A stretch of 64,000 bases of DNA from assembly GCF_009834025.1 (NCBI RefSeq), contig NZ_CP047156.1, positions 124,001-188,000 of the forward strand, written 5' to 3'. The position numbers were made by a program, and so were the translations under genes. Under the pieces are notes generated by a model that saw only the letters and a list, made by a program, of their open reading frames with translations, was not told the origin of the DNA and did not search any database. Positions within the stretch are counted from its first letter, which is position 1, and every line of letters starts with the position of its first letter. The stretch comes from Epidermidibacterium keratini (GTDB taxonomy: Bacteria; Actinomycetota; Actinomycetes; Mycobacteriales; Antricoccaceae). This document shows positions 1 through 18,529 of this stretch, piece by piece.

Positions 1-283
1 GCGCGCCCTCGACCTCGACCCGATCCCCGTCGCTCCACCGCCCCGCGCTGCGCATGACTTGCTTGCTGAAGCTCTCGCAGTCGATCGTGTCAACCGTGAC
101 GCTGGAGTTCAAATCGCGCGTGGTGCGGCGTACGACCAGCCGCCACACCGCGACGGTAGATCCACTGGGGATCTCACGGAACTCGACCTCGCCGGACAGC
201 CGGCCGCGCAGCGCGATGGCGTTGCAGTCGTCGTTGTCGCCCAGAGCCGACGGCGGCGCTGCGGCGTGCTCGGATGTACTCAT
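1..283 (-). CDS. ssb: Single-stranded DNA-binding protein (partial, N-terminal part)
   Basis: The 5' 94 codons of a minus-strand gene that runs off the window edge. The protein shows the OB-fold SSB pattern: an ALRGRLSG first strand, then EIPSGSTVAVWRLVV, then DTIDCESF. This resembles the divergent short SSB proteins of actinobacteria rather than the canonical replicative SSB. It should bind single-stranded DNA in the cytoplasm. The ATG start follows GGTGAGGGAGAACGAC, a usable ribosome-binding site. The C-terminus, including any acidic tail, is outside the window, so the paralogue class cannot be decided. Confidence 0.75.
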   Translation of the reverse strand, partial: MSTSEHAAAPPSALGDNDDCNAIALRGRLSGEVEFREIPSGSTVAVWRLVVRRTTRDLNSSVTVDTIDCESFSKQVMRSAGRWSDGDRVEVEGA

Positions 284-371
284 GTCGTTCTCCCTCACCT
301 GGTTGTGTGGGAGTGAATCGTGCACACCGTAAGCGACATCCGGCGCCGCTGCGTGAGTCAAAGTGGATAAC

Positions 372-405
372 CGGTCGGCCTGTGGAAAAGCACCGGTGCC
401 GACCG
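372..405 (-). terminator. Candidate hairpin after the TPR gene
   Basis: CGGTCGGC (372-379) pairs with GCCGACCG (398-405) around an 18-nt loop, 37 nt beyond the stop of the upstream minus-strand gene and before ssb. There is no T-run, so this is only a weak terminator candidate. Confidence 0.3.
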
Positions 406-441
406 TTCGAAAACAATGGCCTGTGCGACGCCCGTGCGTTA

Positions 442-2034
442 TCAGTCGGGGAGCTCGTCCAAACGCTCTGCGGCATCGGTCTCGCCGTCCTGATCGGCGG
501 CCGATGCTGCGGTGAACCAGCGGCGCGCTTCGGCCATCCGGTCAACGGCCACCAGCGCCTCCGCGTAGGCATACCAGAGGCGGGCGCTCCACGGTTGCGG
601 ATTGCCCTCGCTGAGCCCGAACCGCTCCAGCACGGTCAGCGCGGCCAAATCTTCGCCGAGATCCCGGCGCGCACCAGAATGCACGATTGCCATCTCGGCC
701 GCTGCCGGGCCGCGCAACTGGCCCGCCTCCGGGGACTGGGCGAGCTCGATTGCGCGCTCCGGGCGACCGAGGGCTCGCTCGCTGTCGGCGATAAGGGGCA
801 ACTGGGACTGATCACCGGTGATGCGTCGCGCAGCGCGCAGCTCACGCACGGCCTCGGCCCACTCGCCAGCTTGATAGGCGACAACGCCCGCCGCCTCTCG
901 CACCGGCGCCAGGCGCGGCGCAAGGGCACGCGCCGTGCGCGCGTGTTCAAGCGCTGCCTCGGGATCCTCGTCGACGAGTACGCCGGCCGCTACCAGGTGC
1001 AGCGCGACTTGGTCGGCCTTAGGTCCGAGCCCGTTGAGGTCGCGCAGCACCGATCGATCCAACATCGAGGGCTCCAGGCCCTCGGGAATCTCCGGGCCCA
1101 CCGGCTGCTCTGGGCGACGCTCATCGTGACGTCGGTCCGGCCGGTCGCCACCTGCTCGAGCAGACCGGCGCTCCCAGGAGTCCCGATGGGTTCGGTCGTC
1201 GTCGCCGTACCTGCCTCCGGCCGGTCGGCCGCCGCCAGGGCGACCTCCGCGCCGATCGTCAAATCCGCGATCCTCTCGATCGGAGGAGAAGCGACGCTCA
1301 CCGCGGGGAGCAAACCCGCCGCCGCGTGCCGGACGATCGCCATAGCGGCGATCTTGCGGCCGTCCTTGACCGGCCGCCCCGGGCCGACGCTCGCTGCGGC
1401 CCTGACCGCCCGTCGGGCGTGCGGAGCGCTCGCCGCCTCGGCTAAACCGATCTGCTCCGCCCGGGCGTTCACGCGACTCGCGTCGATCAGAGCCAAACCG
1501 GTCCTCACGGGGACGGCGATCACCAGGTCCGCGACGCTCATCGCCGCTGTAGCGACGCGGGCGATCGTCACGACGCGGCCTATCGTCGCGCCCGAACCGA
1601 TCCTCGCGCCGCGGACGGTCGTCACGTCCAAAGCGATCGTCACGACGCGGCCTATCGTCGCGCCCCGGGCGGTCATCGCGCCGCGAGCGGTCATCGCGTC
1701 CAATGCGATCGTCACGGTTCGGACGGTCACCGCCGCGCCAGCTGCCCCCTCGCTCGCCGCCGCCACGCGGACCGCCGCCGCGACGATCATCAGATCGTCC
1801 CCCGCGTCGATCGCCACGGCCGCCGCCCTGCCCGGCCGCGCCGTAGCGCCCGCTCGAGTGCGATCCCCGCTCACGGGAAGAATCGCGCCGCGGCATCTCA
1901 CCGCGCGGGCCACGCGCTCCCCGCGCCCGCGCAGCATCACCACCGAAGGACCGTCCCTGATCGTTCGGCCGGCCGGAGGTCGCATCGTCGCCGCGCGACG
2001 CGGACTCGTCACCTTGATCGTGCGCTGGGCTCAT
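442..2034 (-). CDS. TPR protein with Arg/Asp/Gly-repeat N-terminal region
   Basis: A 530-residue protein in two halves. Residues ~1-300 are low complexity, dominated by RDDR, GRDDRP and RGG-like repeats, and are probably disordered and possibly RNA-binding. The C-terminal ~230 residues are alpha-helical with tetratricopeptide-like repeats (PEGLEPSMLDRSVLRDLNGL, then Ala-rich helices ending near ERLDELPD). By position it matches the TPR gene found downstream of tyrS in mycobacteria (Rv1691). The ATG at 2034 is chosen because GAGGAG lies 6-7 nt upstream; an in-frame start 16 codons earlier lacks a site. It lies directly beyond the rRNA terminator. Function unknown; an RNA or ribosome-linked role is a guess from composition. 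Confidence 0.75.
   Translation of the reverse strand: MSPAHDQGDESASRGDDATSGRPNDQGRSFGGDAARARGARGPRGEMPRRDSSRERGSHSSGRYGAAGQGGGRGDRRGGRSDDRRGGGPRGGGERGGSWRGGDRPNRDDRIGRDDRSRRDDRPGRDDRPRRDDRFGRDDRPRREDRFGRDDRPRRDDRPRRYSGDERRGPGDRRPREDRFGSDRRESRERPGGADRFSRGGERSARPTGGQGRSERRPGAAGQGRPQDRRYGDRPARGGGFAPRGERRFSSDREDRGFDDRRGGRPGGGRPAGGRYGDDDRTHRDSWERRSARAGGDRPDRRHDERRPEQPVGPEIPEGLEPSMLDRSVLRDLNGLGPKADQVALHLVAAGVLVDEDPEAALEHARTARALAPRLAPVREAAGVVAYQAGEWAEAVRELRAARRITGDQSQLPLIADSERALGRPERAIELAQSPEAGQLRGPAAAEMAIVHSGARRDLGEDLAALTVLERFGLSEGNPQPWSARLWYAYAEALVAVDRMAEARRWFTAASAADQDGETDAAERLDELPD
1540..1730 (-). repeat. In-gene tandem repeats encoding RDDR units
   Basis: Short 12-24-bp units built on gatcgtcacgacgcgg / cggtcatcgcg recur imperfectly and encode the RDDRPRRDDRFG-type stretch of the TPR protein. 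The region is prone to slippage, so unit number may vary between strains. Confidence 0.6.
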
Positions 2035-2099
2035 CGCGGATCTCCTCGAAACAGGGTCTGCCAACGACCGTAGCGCGGGCAAACTGGCGCTGAAAATAG

Positions 2100-2131
2100 C
2101 GATAGGGGGCCACTTACGTGGCCCCCTATCG
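2100..2131 (-). terminator. rRNA operon terminator
   Basis: A perfect 14-bp stem, CGATAGGGGGCCAC with its complement around the loop TTAC. On the minus strand it is followed by CTATTTTCAG. It sits about 10 nt past the 3' end of 5S rRNA, the expected place for the intrinsic terminator of the rrn operon. Confidence 0.9.
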
Positions 2132-2141
2132 GGAAATTTTG

Positions 2142-2259
2142 TCCGACGACGTCCTACTCTCCCACACCATCGCTAGTGCAGTACCATCGGCGCTGAGAGG
2201 CTTAGCTTCCGGGTTCGGAATGGGACCGGGCGTTTCCCTCTCGCTATGGTCGCCGAAAC
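2142..2259 (-). rRNA. rrf: 5S ribosomal RNA
   Basis: The minus strand carries the conserved 5S core: GAGGGAAACGCCCGGTCCC, then CATTCCGAACCCGGAAGCTA, GCGCCGATGGTACTGC and a closing GGGAGAGTAGGACG. Length is about 118 nt. Ends are placed by pairing of the terminal stem and may be off by 1-3 nt. Confidence 0.95.
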
Positions 2260-2291
2260 TCTATGGAGATGTCGGTCAGGTGACCGCACCT

Positions 2292-2345
2292 CGAGAGCTA
2301 CACAGTGGACGCGGGCATTTAGCAATGCCATTTAAGATCATTCTT

Positions 2346-2350
<5 letters not shown>
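2292..2350 (-). other. 3' arm of the 23S rRNA processing stem
   Basis: AGCTACACAGTGGACGCG (2296-2313) and the TTTGTGGTCAAG segment at 2344-2355 are near-perfect inverted copies of the 16S-23S spacer at 5445-5481. In the transcript the two arms would pair and loop out 23S rRNA as an RNase III-type substrate. Confidence 0.75.
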
Positions 2351-7337
<4,987 letters not shown>

Positions 7338-7561
7338 GTTTATTACTAGCGCGCATCTTGCGACGCGCGATTAGTTACATACGAAGAAGCCGGCACCTCG
7401 AGGACAAGCCTCGCTGTGTCAGCCGTTAATTGATGCTGGCATGCACGCGATGCTGGCGCATCGCGTATATACCAAAGGAATCTCTACATCGGCTGCGCGT
7501 CGACCGGCGGTCGATCGCTGGCCAATGCCGAGGATATTTGGCACTGACTTTCAAGTACGCT

Positions 7562-7576
7562 GTTGAGTTCTCAAGG
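7562..7576 (-). promoter_or_regulatory. TTGAGAACT rrn leader element
   Basis: The transcript strand reads CCTTGAGAACTCAACA about 230 nt before 16S. The same TTGAGAACT core recurs before 23S (complement of 5479-5487). Such repeated leader/spacer elements occur in actinobacterial rrn operons and are thought to serve antitermination or processing. Confidence 0.5.
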
Positions 7577-7629
7577 TTCGGACGCTCATCCTCGACCGCC
7601 TGTCGGCGCTCTCGGAGGCAACCCGTAAA

Positions 7630-7658
7630 ACTTTACTTGGTCTGTGTCGCTTCGTCAA
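7630..7658 (-). promoter_or_regulatory. rrn promoter P2 (proximal)
   Basis: On the minus strand TTGACG, a 17-nt spacer and TAAAGT form a near-consensus housekeeping-sigma promoter, about 290 nt upstream of 16S rRNA and oriented toward it. Confidence 0.7.
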
Positions 7659-8017
7659 CTCTTTCGAGTGTGACTCGCGCCACTTCCCTGTTCAGTTTCA
7701 CTTGTGCTTGTGCTTTACTGCCGCACCTTGCTGCCGGACAAGGCTCTGCGCACCCGCAATGGGTACGTCGATCCAGGTCTGGACATAAGGTGACTTCGGT
7801 GAACTTCCCGCAGCAGCTTGGTCATCCATCATCCCTCGCGCGGTGCCAGAAAGGCAAGTGCGCTGGGCTGTGAATCAGCTTGGTGCTGTGAGTTCGCGAA
7901 ACCTCTCACTGCTGTTCTCGGTTGCGGTCCGACTCCGACTGATTTCCAGTCCGGATTCGATCGCCGCGCCCGGTGCGTTTCCGCTCGGTGTTTCGCGTTG
8001 TTCTCGAAGCAGGAACT

Positions 8018-8046
8018 AAGTTACCGACCGGTCTGGGCAGTGTCAA
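8018..8046 (-). promoter_or_regulatory. rrn promoter P1 (distal)
   Basis: On the minus strand TTGACA, a 17-nt spacer and TAACTT lie about 680 nt upstream of 16S and 79 nt beyond the tyrS stop. A consensus -35 with ideal spacing suggests a strong promoter. Confidence 0.7.
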
Positions 8047-8124
8047 TTCCACAGCGTGTGACCTGTCGCACCATCCCTCCGAGCCGAGCAACTTCCCTTA
8101 TATATCTGGAAAACTTTGCTCGAC

Positions 8125-9402
8125 TCATGCGGTGACACGCACGCCGCGCACGTTGCGCTTGCCGCGGCGTACGACGACCAGGCCATCGCCGAGCAGCTGC
8201 TGCTCGGAAAGTCGAGCTTCGGGGTCGCTCACGCGCTCGTTGTTGACGTATGCGCCACCTTCGGAAATCGCCCGGCGAGCATCACCCAGGCCCTTCGCGA
8301 GCCCGGTGTCGCGCAGCACCTCGGCGATGGTCGGCAGCTGTCCGTCGACTCGCGCGATGTCGGCGGTGCCGGCCTCGGTGAGCGCTGCCGACAATGCCGC
8401 CGGATCCAGCTCACCGAGCTCGCCACGGCCGAAGAGCGCGCGGCCGGCAAGATCAGCGGCCGCCAGCTCGTCCGCACCGTGCACCAGCGTCGTGAGCTCG
8501 TCGGCGAGGGCGCGCTGCGGGATGCGTCGCTGCGGGGCCTCGTGTCCTTGGGCAAGCAGGTCTTCGATCTCGGCACGCGGCCGCAGCGAGAAGACCTTCA
8601 TCCATGGCTCGATGTCGCGGTCGTCGGCGCCGAGCCAGTACTGGTGGAAGGCGTACGGGCTGAACATCTGCTTGTCGAGCCAGATCGCCCCGCCCGCCGT
8701 CTTGCCGAACTTTGTGCCGTCGGCCTTGGTGACCAGGTTGATCGCCAGCGCGTGCACTCCCACACCCTCAACGCGGCGGATCAGGTCGACGCCGGCCGTC
8801 AGGTTGCCCCACTGGTCCGAGCCGCCGGTCTGCAAGGTGCAGCCGTAGCGTCGGTAGAGCTCGAGGTAGTCCATGGCCTGCAGGATCTGGTAGCTGAACT
8901 CGGTGTAGCTGATGCCGGCCTCGGAGTTCAGCCGGGCGCTGACCGCGTCCTTGGCGATCATCTTGCCGACCCGGAAGTGCTTTCCGATGTCGCGCAGGAA
9001 GTCGATCGCCGACAGCGGCGCCGTCCAGTCCAGGTTGTTGACGAGGGTTGCCGGGTTGTCGCCGCCGAAGTCGAGCACCTGCGCGACCTGACGCTGCAGG
9101 CGCTGCACCCACTCGGCCACCAGCTCCTTGGGGTTGAGCTGGCGCTCGGCGGTGCGACCACCGGGATCACCGATCAGTCCGGTACTCCCACCGACCAGGC
9201 CCAGAACCCGATGGCCGGCGTCCTGGAAGCGGCGCGCGGTAATCAGCTGGACCAGGTTGCCGTGGTGCAGGCTCGGTGCGGTCGGGTCAAACCCGACGTA
9301 CATCGTGATGGGTCCCTCGTCGAGCGCCGCGCTGAGCGCGTCGATGTCGGTGGTGTCGGCGATCAGGCCACGCCAGGCAAGGTCCTCGAGCAGGGGGTTC
9401 AC
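8125..9402 (-). CDS. tyrS: Tyrosyl-tRNA synthetase
   Basis: A 425-residue class I aminoacyl-tRNA synthetase that charges tRNA-Tyr in the cytoplasm. The HIGH-type motif appears as PTAPSLHHGNL near residue 45. The KMSKS-type loop is KFGKT, after the tyrosine/ATP-binding segments DFLRDIGKHFRVGKM and TGGSDQWGNLTAG. A C-terminal S4-like RNA-binding segment (AYVNNERVSD) completes the usual length. The start is taken as GTG 9400-9402 (MNPLLEDLAWRG), which fits the family's N-terminus; the longer frame upstream has no homologous sequence. No clear Shine-Dalgarno is visible. The gene follows mpg after 46 nt, and the order mpg-tyrS is also seen in mycobacteria. Confidence 0.95.
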   Translation of the reverse strand: MNPLLEDLAWRGLIADTTDIDALSAALDEGPITMYVGFDPTAPSLHHGNLVQLITARRFQDAGHRVLGLVGGSTGLIGDPGGRTAERQLNPKELVAEWVQRLQRQVAQVLDFGGDNPATLVNNLDWTAPLSAIDFLRDIGKHFRVGKMIAKDAVSARLNSEAGISYTEFSYQILQAMDYLELYRRYGCTLQTGGSDQWGNLTAGVDLIRRVEGVGVHALAINLVTKADGTKFGKTAGGAIWLDKQMFSPYAFHQYWLGADDRDIEPWMKVFSLRPRAEIEDLLAQGHEAPQRRIPQRALADELTTLVHGADELAAADLAGRALFGRGELGELDPAALSAALTEAGTADIARVDGQLPTIAEVLRDTGLAKGLGDARRAISEGGAYVNNERVSDPEARLSEQQLLGDGLVVVRRGKRNVRGVRVTA

Positions 9403-9448
9403 GTAGGTCGCGCTTTCTGTGTCAGGGGTCGGTTGAGCTGGCTCGATC

Positions 9449-14092
<4,644 letters not shown>

Positions 14093-14096
<4 letters not shown>

Positions 14097-14991
14097 GCCG
14101 TCACTCCTTGGGTCTTGCCGTCCGGGCGCACCATGGTGCCGTTGCCCTCGTTGGTGAAGATCTCCAGCAGCACCGAGTGCGGTTCGCGGCCGTCGATCAC
14201 CGACGCGCGCGGGACTCCCCCGCGCACGGCACGCAGGCATGCCTCCATCTTCGGGATCATCCCGGACTGCAGGCTCGGCAGCAGCGTCTCAAGCTCGCTC
14301 ACCGAGATCTCGCTGCGGATCGAGCTCTTGTCGGGCCAGTCCATGTAGAGGCCCTCGACGTCGGTGAGTACGACGAGCTTCTTGGCCTTGAGCGCCGTGG
14401 CGAGAGCGCCGGCAGCGGTGTCGGCGTTGAGGTTGTGTACGACTCCGTCGGCGTCGGGCGCGACCGTCGAGACGACCGGGATGCGGCCCGCCGCGATTAC
14501 ATCGAGAATCGCCGATGCATTGACTTTGGCGACGTCGCCGACCTGGCCGATGTCGACCTGCTCGCCGTCGACGGTTGCCGATCGGCGTACTGCGGTGAAG
14601 AGGTGCGCGTCTTCGCCGGACATGCCGACGGCATACGGCCCGTGCTGGTTGATCAGCCCGACCAGTTCGCGCTGCACCTGACCTACGAGCACCATCCGCA
14701 CGACGTCCATCGACTCGGCGGTCGTGACGCGCAGGCCGCCCTTGAACTCCGAGACGATGCCAAACTTGTCAAGCATGGCTGAGATCTGCGGGCCGCCGCC
14801 GTGCACGACGACCGGGCGGATGCCGACGGTGCGCAAGAAGACCATGTCTTCGGCGAACGCTCGCTTGAGCGTGTCGTCGGTCATCGCGTTGCCGCCGTAC
14901 TTGACGACGATGATCTTGTCGCGGAACTTCGCCAGCCACGGCATCGCCTCGACGAGGACTGCTGCTTTGCCTGCGGCGCTTGCTATATCGA

Positions 14992-14995
<4 letters not shown>
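14093..14995 (-). CDS. argB: Acetylglutamate kinase
   Basis: 300 residues, amino-acid kinase family. It phosphorylates N-acetylglutamate and is usually the feedback-controlled step. Visible motifs: VVKYGGNAM (ATP-binding Gly-rich), [24 protein letters not shown] and [12 protein letters not shown]. The start ATG overlaps the argJ stop (ATGA). Confidence 0.97.
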
Positions 14996-17193
<2,198 letters not shown>

Positions 17194-17240
17194 AATTCAT
17201 TCAGCAGGGGGCGGCCAGATGGACCACATAACGGGTGTTG

Positions 17241-17302
17241 TGACCCAACGATGACGCCTCAACCCCGGTTATATCTGGGGTCGAGGCGCGCTCACCGGGT
17301 CA
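17241..17302. repeat. 62-bp nested palindromic repeat, copy 1
   Basis: Outer arms TGACCC and GGGTCA enclose an inner hairpin, GCCTCAACCCC with GGGGTCGAGGC, around GGTTATATCT. A second copy of the same length and layout is at 18332-18393. It lies between argC and a minus-strand membrane-protein gene. Confidence 0.75.
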
Positions 17303-17357
17303 GCGCCGGCCGGCTGACCCTGGAACGTTGGCTAAGGCCGTCAGTCGGGTTCGCGCC

Positions 17358-18236
17358 CTAGGCTCGGTCGAGGATCTCGCGGTTGATGGCGTTTGCTTCG
17401 CGAAGTCCGGCGGCTGCAGCTTCGAGCGCTTCCTGGGTACGACGCAGCTCGTCGCCATCGGGCGCATCGACGCTGCCGACCGCAACCACCTCTGCATAGA
17501 CCACCGCCGCTGCCTGAACGAGCGCTGCGTGAGCTTTCACGCCCTCGGCGAGCTGCGCGTCGAGGACATCGAGCGTCCGTTCGGTCTGGAGCGGGTTGGT
17601 GCGGGTGCCGCTGGCCAGCGAGATGTCCAGCACCTCGACCTCACGCGCGCGTCGCATCAACGTCTCGAAGGCGGCGTACTCGCGAGCCTCCAGATCGGGC
17701 ATCACGTCGCCTATGGAAGGCAGCATCGCGGCGAGCAGGCGCCGTTGCTTCCACAACACGGCAACATCGTCTGATGCGCGCGACGGCCGCTGTGGCTGAC
17801 CGTTCATCGCACCTTCGCCCGACGGGCCGAGCGACCCAGCGCCCTCGCCACCGACTGACCAGCCACCCAGATCCGCCGCGCCGAGCGGAGACTCGTGGCG
17901 CAGACCGTTGACGATGTCCGTCATCGTGAGGGAGTTCGGCAGGAGCTTCGGTGCGTTCAGCTGCTCTGGGTAGGTGCGGCGCAGATACAACGTCGACAAC
18001 AGCCCGCCCACCGAGAGCACCGCGCAGATCCCACCGACCACTGCTGTCCCAATAATCTCGCCGCGCAGTTCGCCCTCGGTGTAGGTGACGTCGTACTCGG
18101 CGTCGTAGAACGGAGCCCCGCCTGCAAGTAGTGACACGTAGTCGATTACGACAGCAATAGAGCCCGCCGCCGTAATCCCGAGCACCGCAAACACCGCTAA
18201 GCAAAAGTAGGTAATGAACCTGAGTGCACGCGGCAC
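17358..18236 (-). CDS. Two-helix membrane protein of unknown function
   Basis: 292 residues, family not recognised. Two predicted membrane helices (about 5-30 and 55-82) flank a short acidic loop (PFYDAEYDVTYTEGELRGE). The remaining ~200 residues are likely cytoplasmic and helical, with Ala/Glu-rich segments (RRAREVEVLDISLASG; RRTQEALEAAAAGLREAN) that may form a coiled coil. The GTG at 18236 is chosen because GGAGG lies 8 nt upstream; a GTG three codons earlier would overlap that site. It stands alone between two copies of the 62-bp repeat. Confidence 0.6.
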   Translation of the reverse strand: MPRALRFITYFCLAVFAVLGITAAGSIAVVIDYVSLLAGGAPFYDAEYDVTYTEGELRGEIIGTAVVGGICAVLSVGGLLSTLYLRRTYPEQLNAPKLLPNSLTMTDIVNGLRHESPLGAADLGGWSVGGEGAGSLGPSGEGAMNGQPQRPSRASDDVAVLWKQRRLLAAMLPSIGDVMPDLEAREYAAFETLMRRAREVEVLDISLASGTRTNPLQTERTLDVLDAQLAEGVKAHAALVQAAAVVYAEVVAVGSVDAPDGDELRRTQEALEAAAAGLREANAINREILDRA

Positions 18237-18331
18237 GACGCTCACCTCCGCTCGATGGGTGAGCGAATCCTAACGGTCGCGCGAGGCGAAAACGCAGCGC
18301 ACGCCCTGATCCGGCCTCGGCTGCCCTGCCG

Positions 18332-18393
18332 TGACCCACTTAGATCGCCTCAACCCCTGTTATATCTGGGGTCGAGGCACTATAACCGGGTCA
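18332..18393. repeat. 62-bp nested palindromic repeat, copy 2
   Basis: Same layout as the copy at 17241-17302: TGACCC outer arm, inner GCCTCAACCCC / GGGGTCGAGGC hairpin with a TGTTATATCT loop, then GGGTCA. It is directly followed by a second repeat type at 18398. Confidence 0.75.
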
Positions 18394-18397
18394 CAGG

Positions 18398-18461
18398 CGG
18401 CTGGCGGACGTGGTTTCGACGGGCGCTCGCTCGCTAACGCTCGCTCACTGCTCAACCACCG
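18398..18461. repeat. GTGGTTTCGAC...CAACCAC palindromic element, copy 1
   Basis: Starts GGCTGGCGGACGTGGTTTCG and ends CTGCTCAACCACC, with GTGGTT/AACCAC closing a stem over GCTCGCTCGCTAACGCTCGC. The first 22 bp recur almost identically at 63918-63940. Elements of this kind are dispersed in many actinobacterial genomes. Confidence 0.65.
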
Positions 18462-18529
18462 AAGAAAACATCAAGCGCCCCTGCCCTTACCCGACCCCTC
18501 CGCTCACTTTGGGGCCACCGCAGAACGCG

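Larger units (their letters stand above)
7338..8124 (-). other. rrn promoter and leader region, no coding gene
   Basis: 787 nt between the tyrS stop and 16S rRNA. It holds two -35/-10 promoters (8018-8046 and 7630-7658) and a TTGAGAACTCAAC leader element (7562-7574). Short reading frames here have no ribosome-binding sites and no recognisable protein sequence, so none is called. Confidence 0.75.

Noticed and set aside
274-2073. A 599-residue plus-strand reading frame opposite the TPR gene
   Set aside because: It is the mirror of the RDDR-repeat gene: Ala/Arg/Thr-rich low-complexity sequence, no ribosome-binding site, no family pattern.
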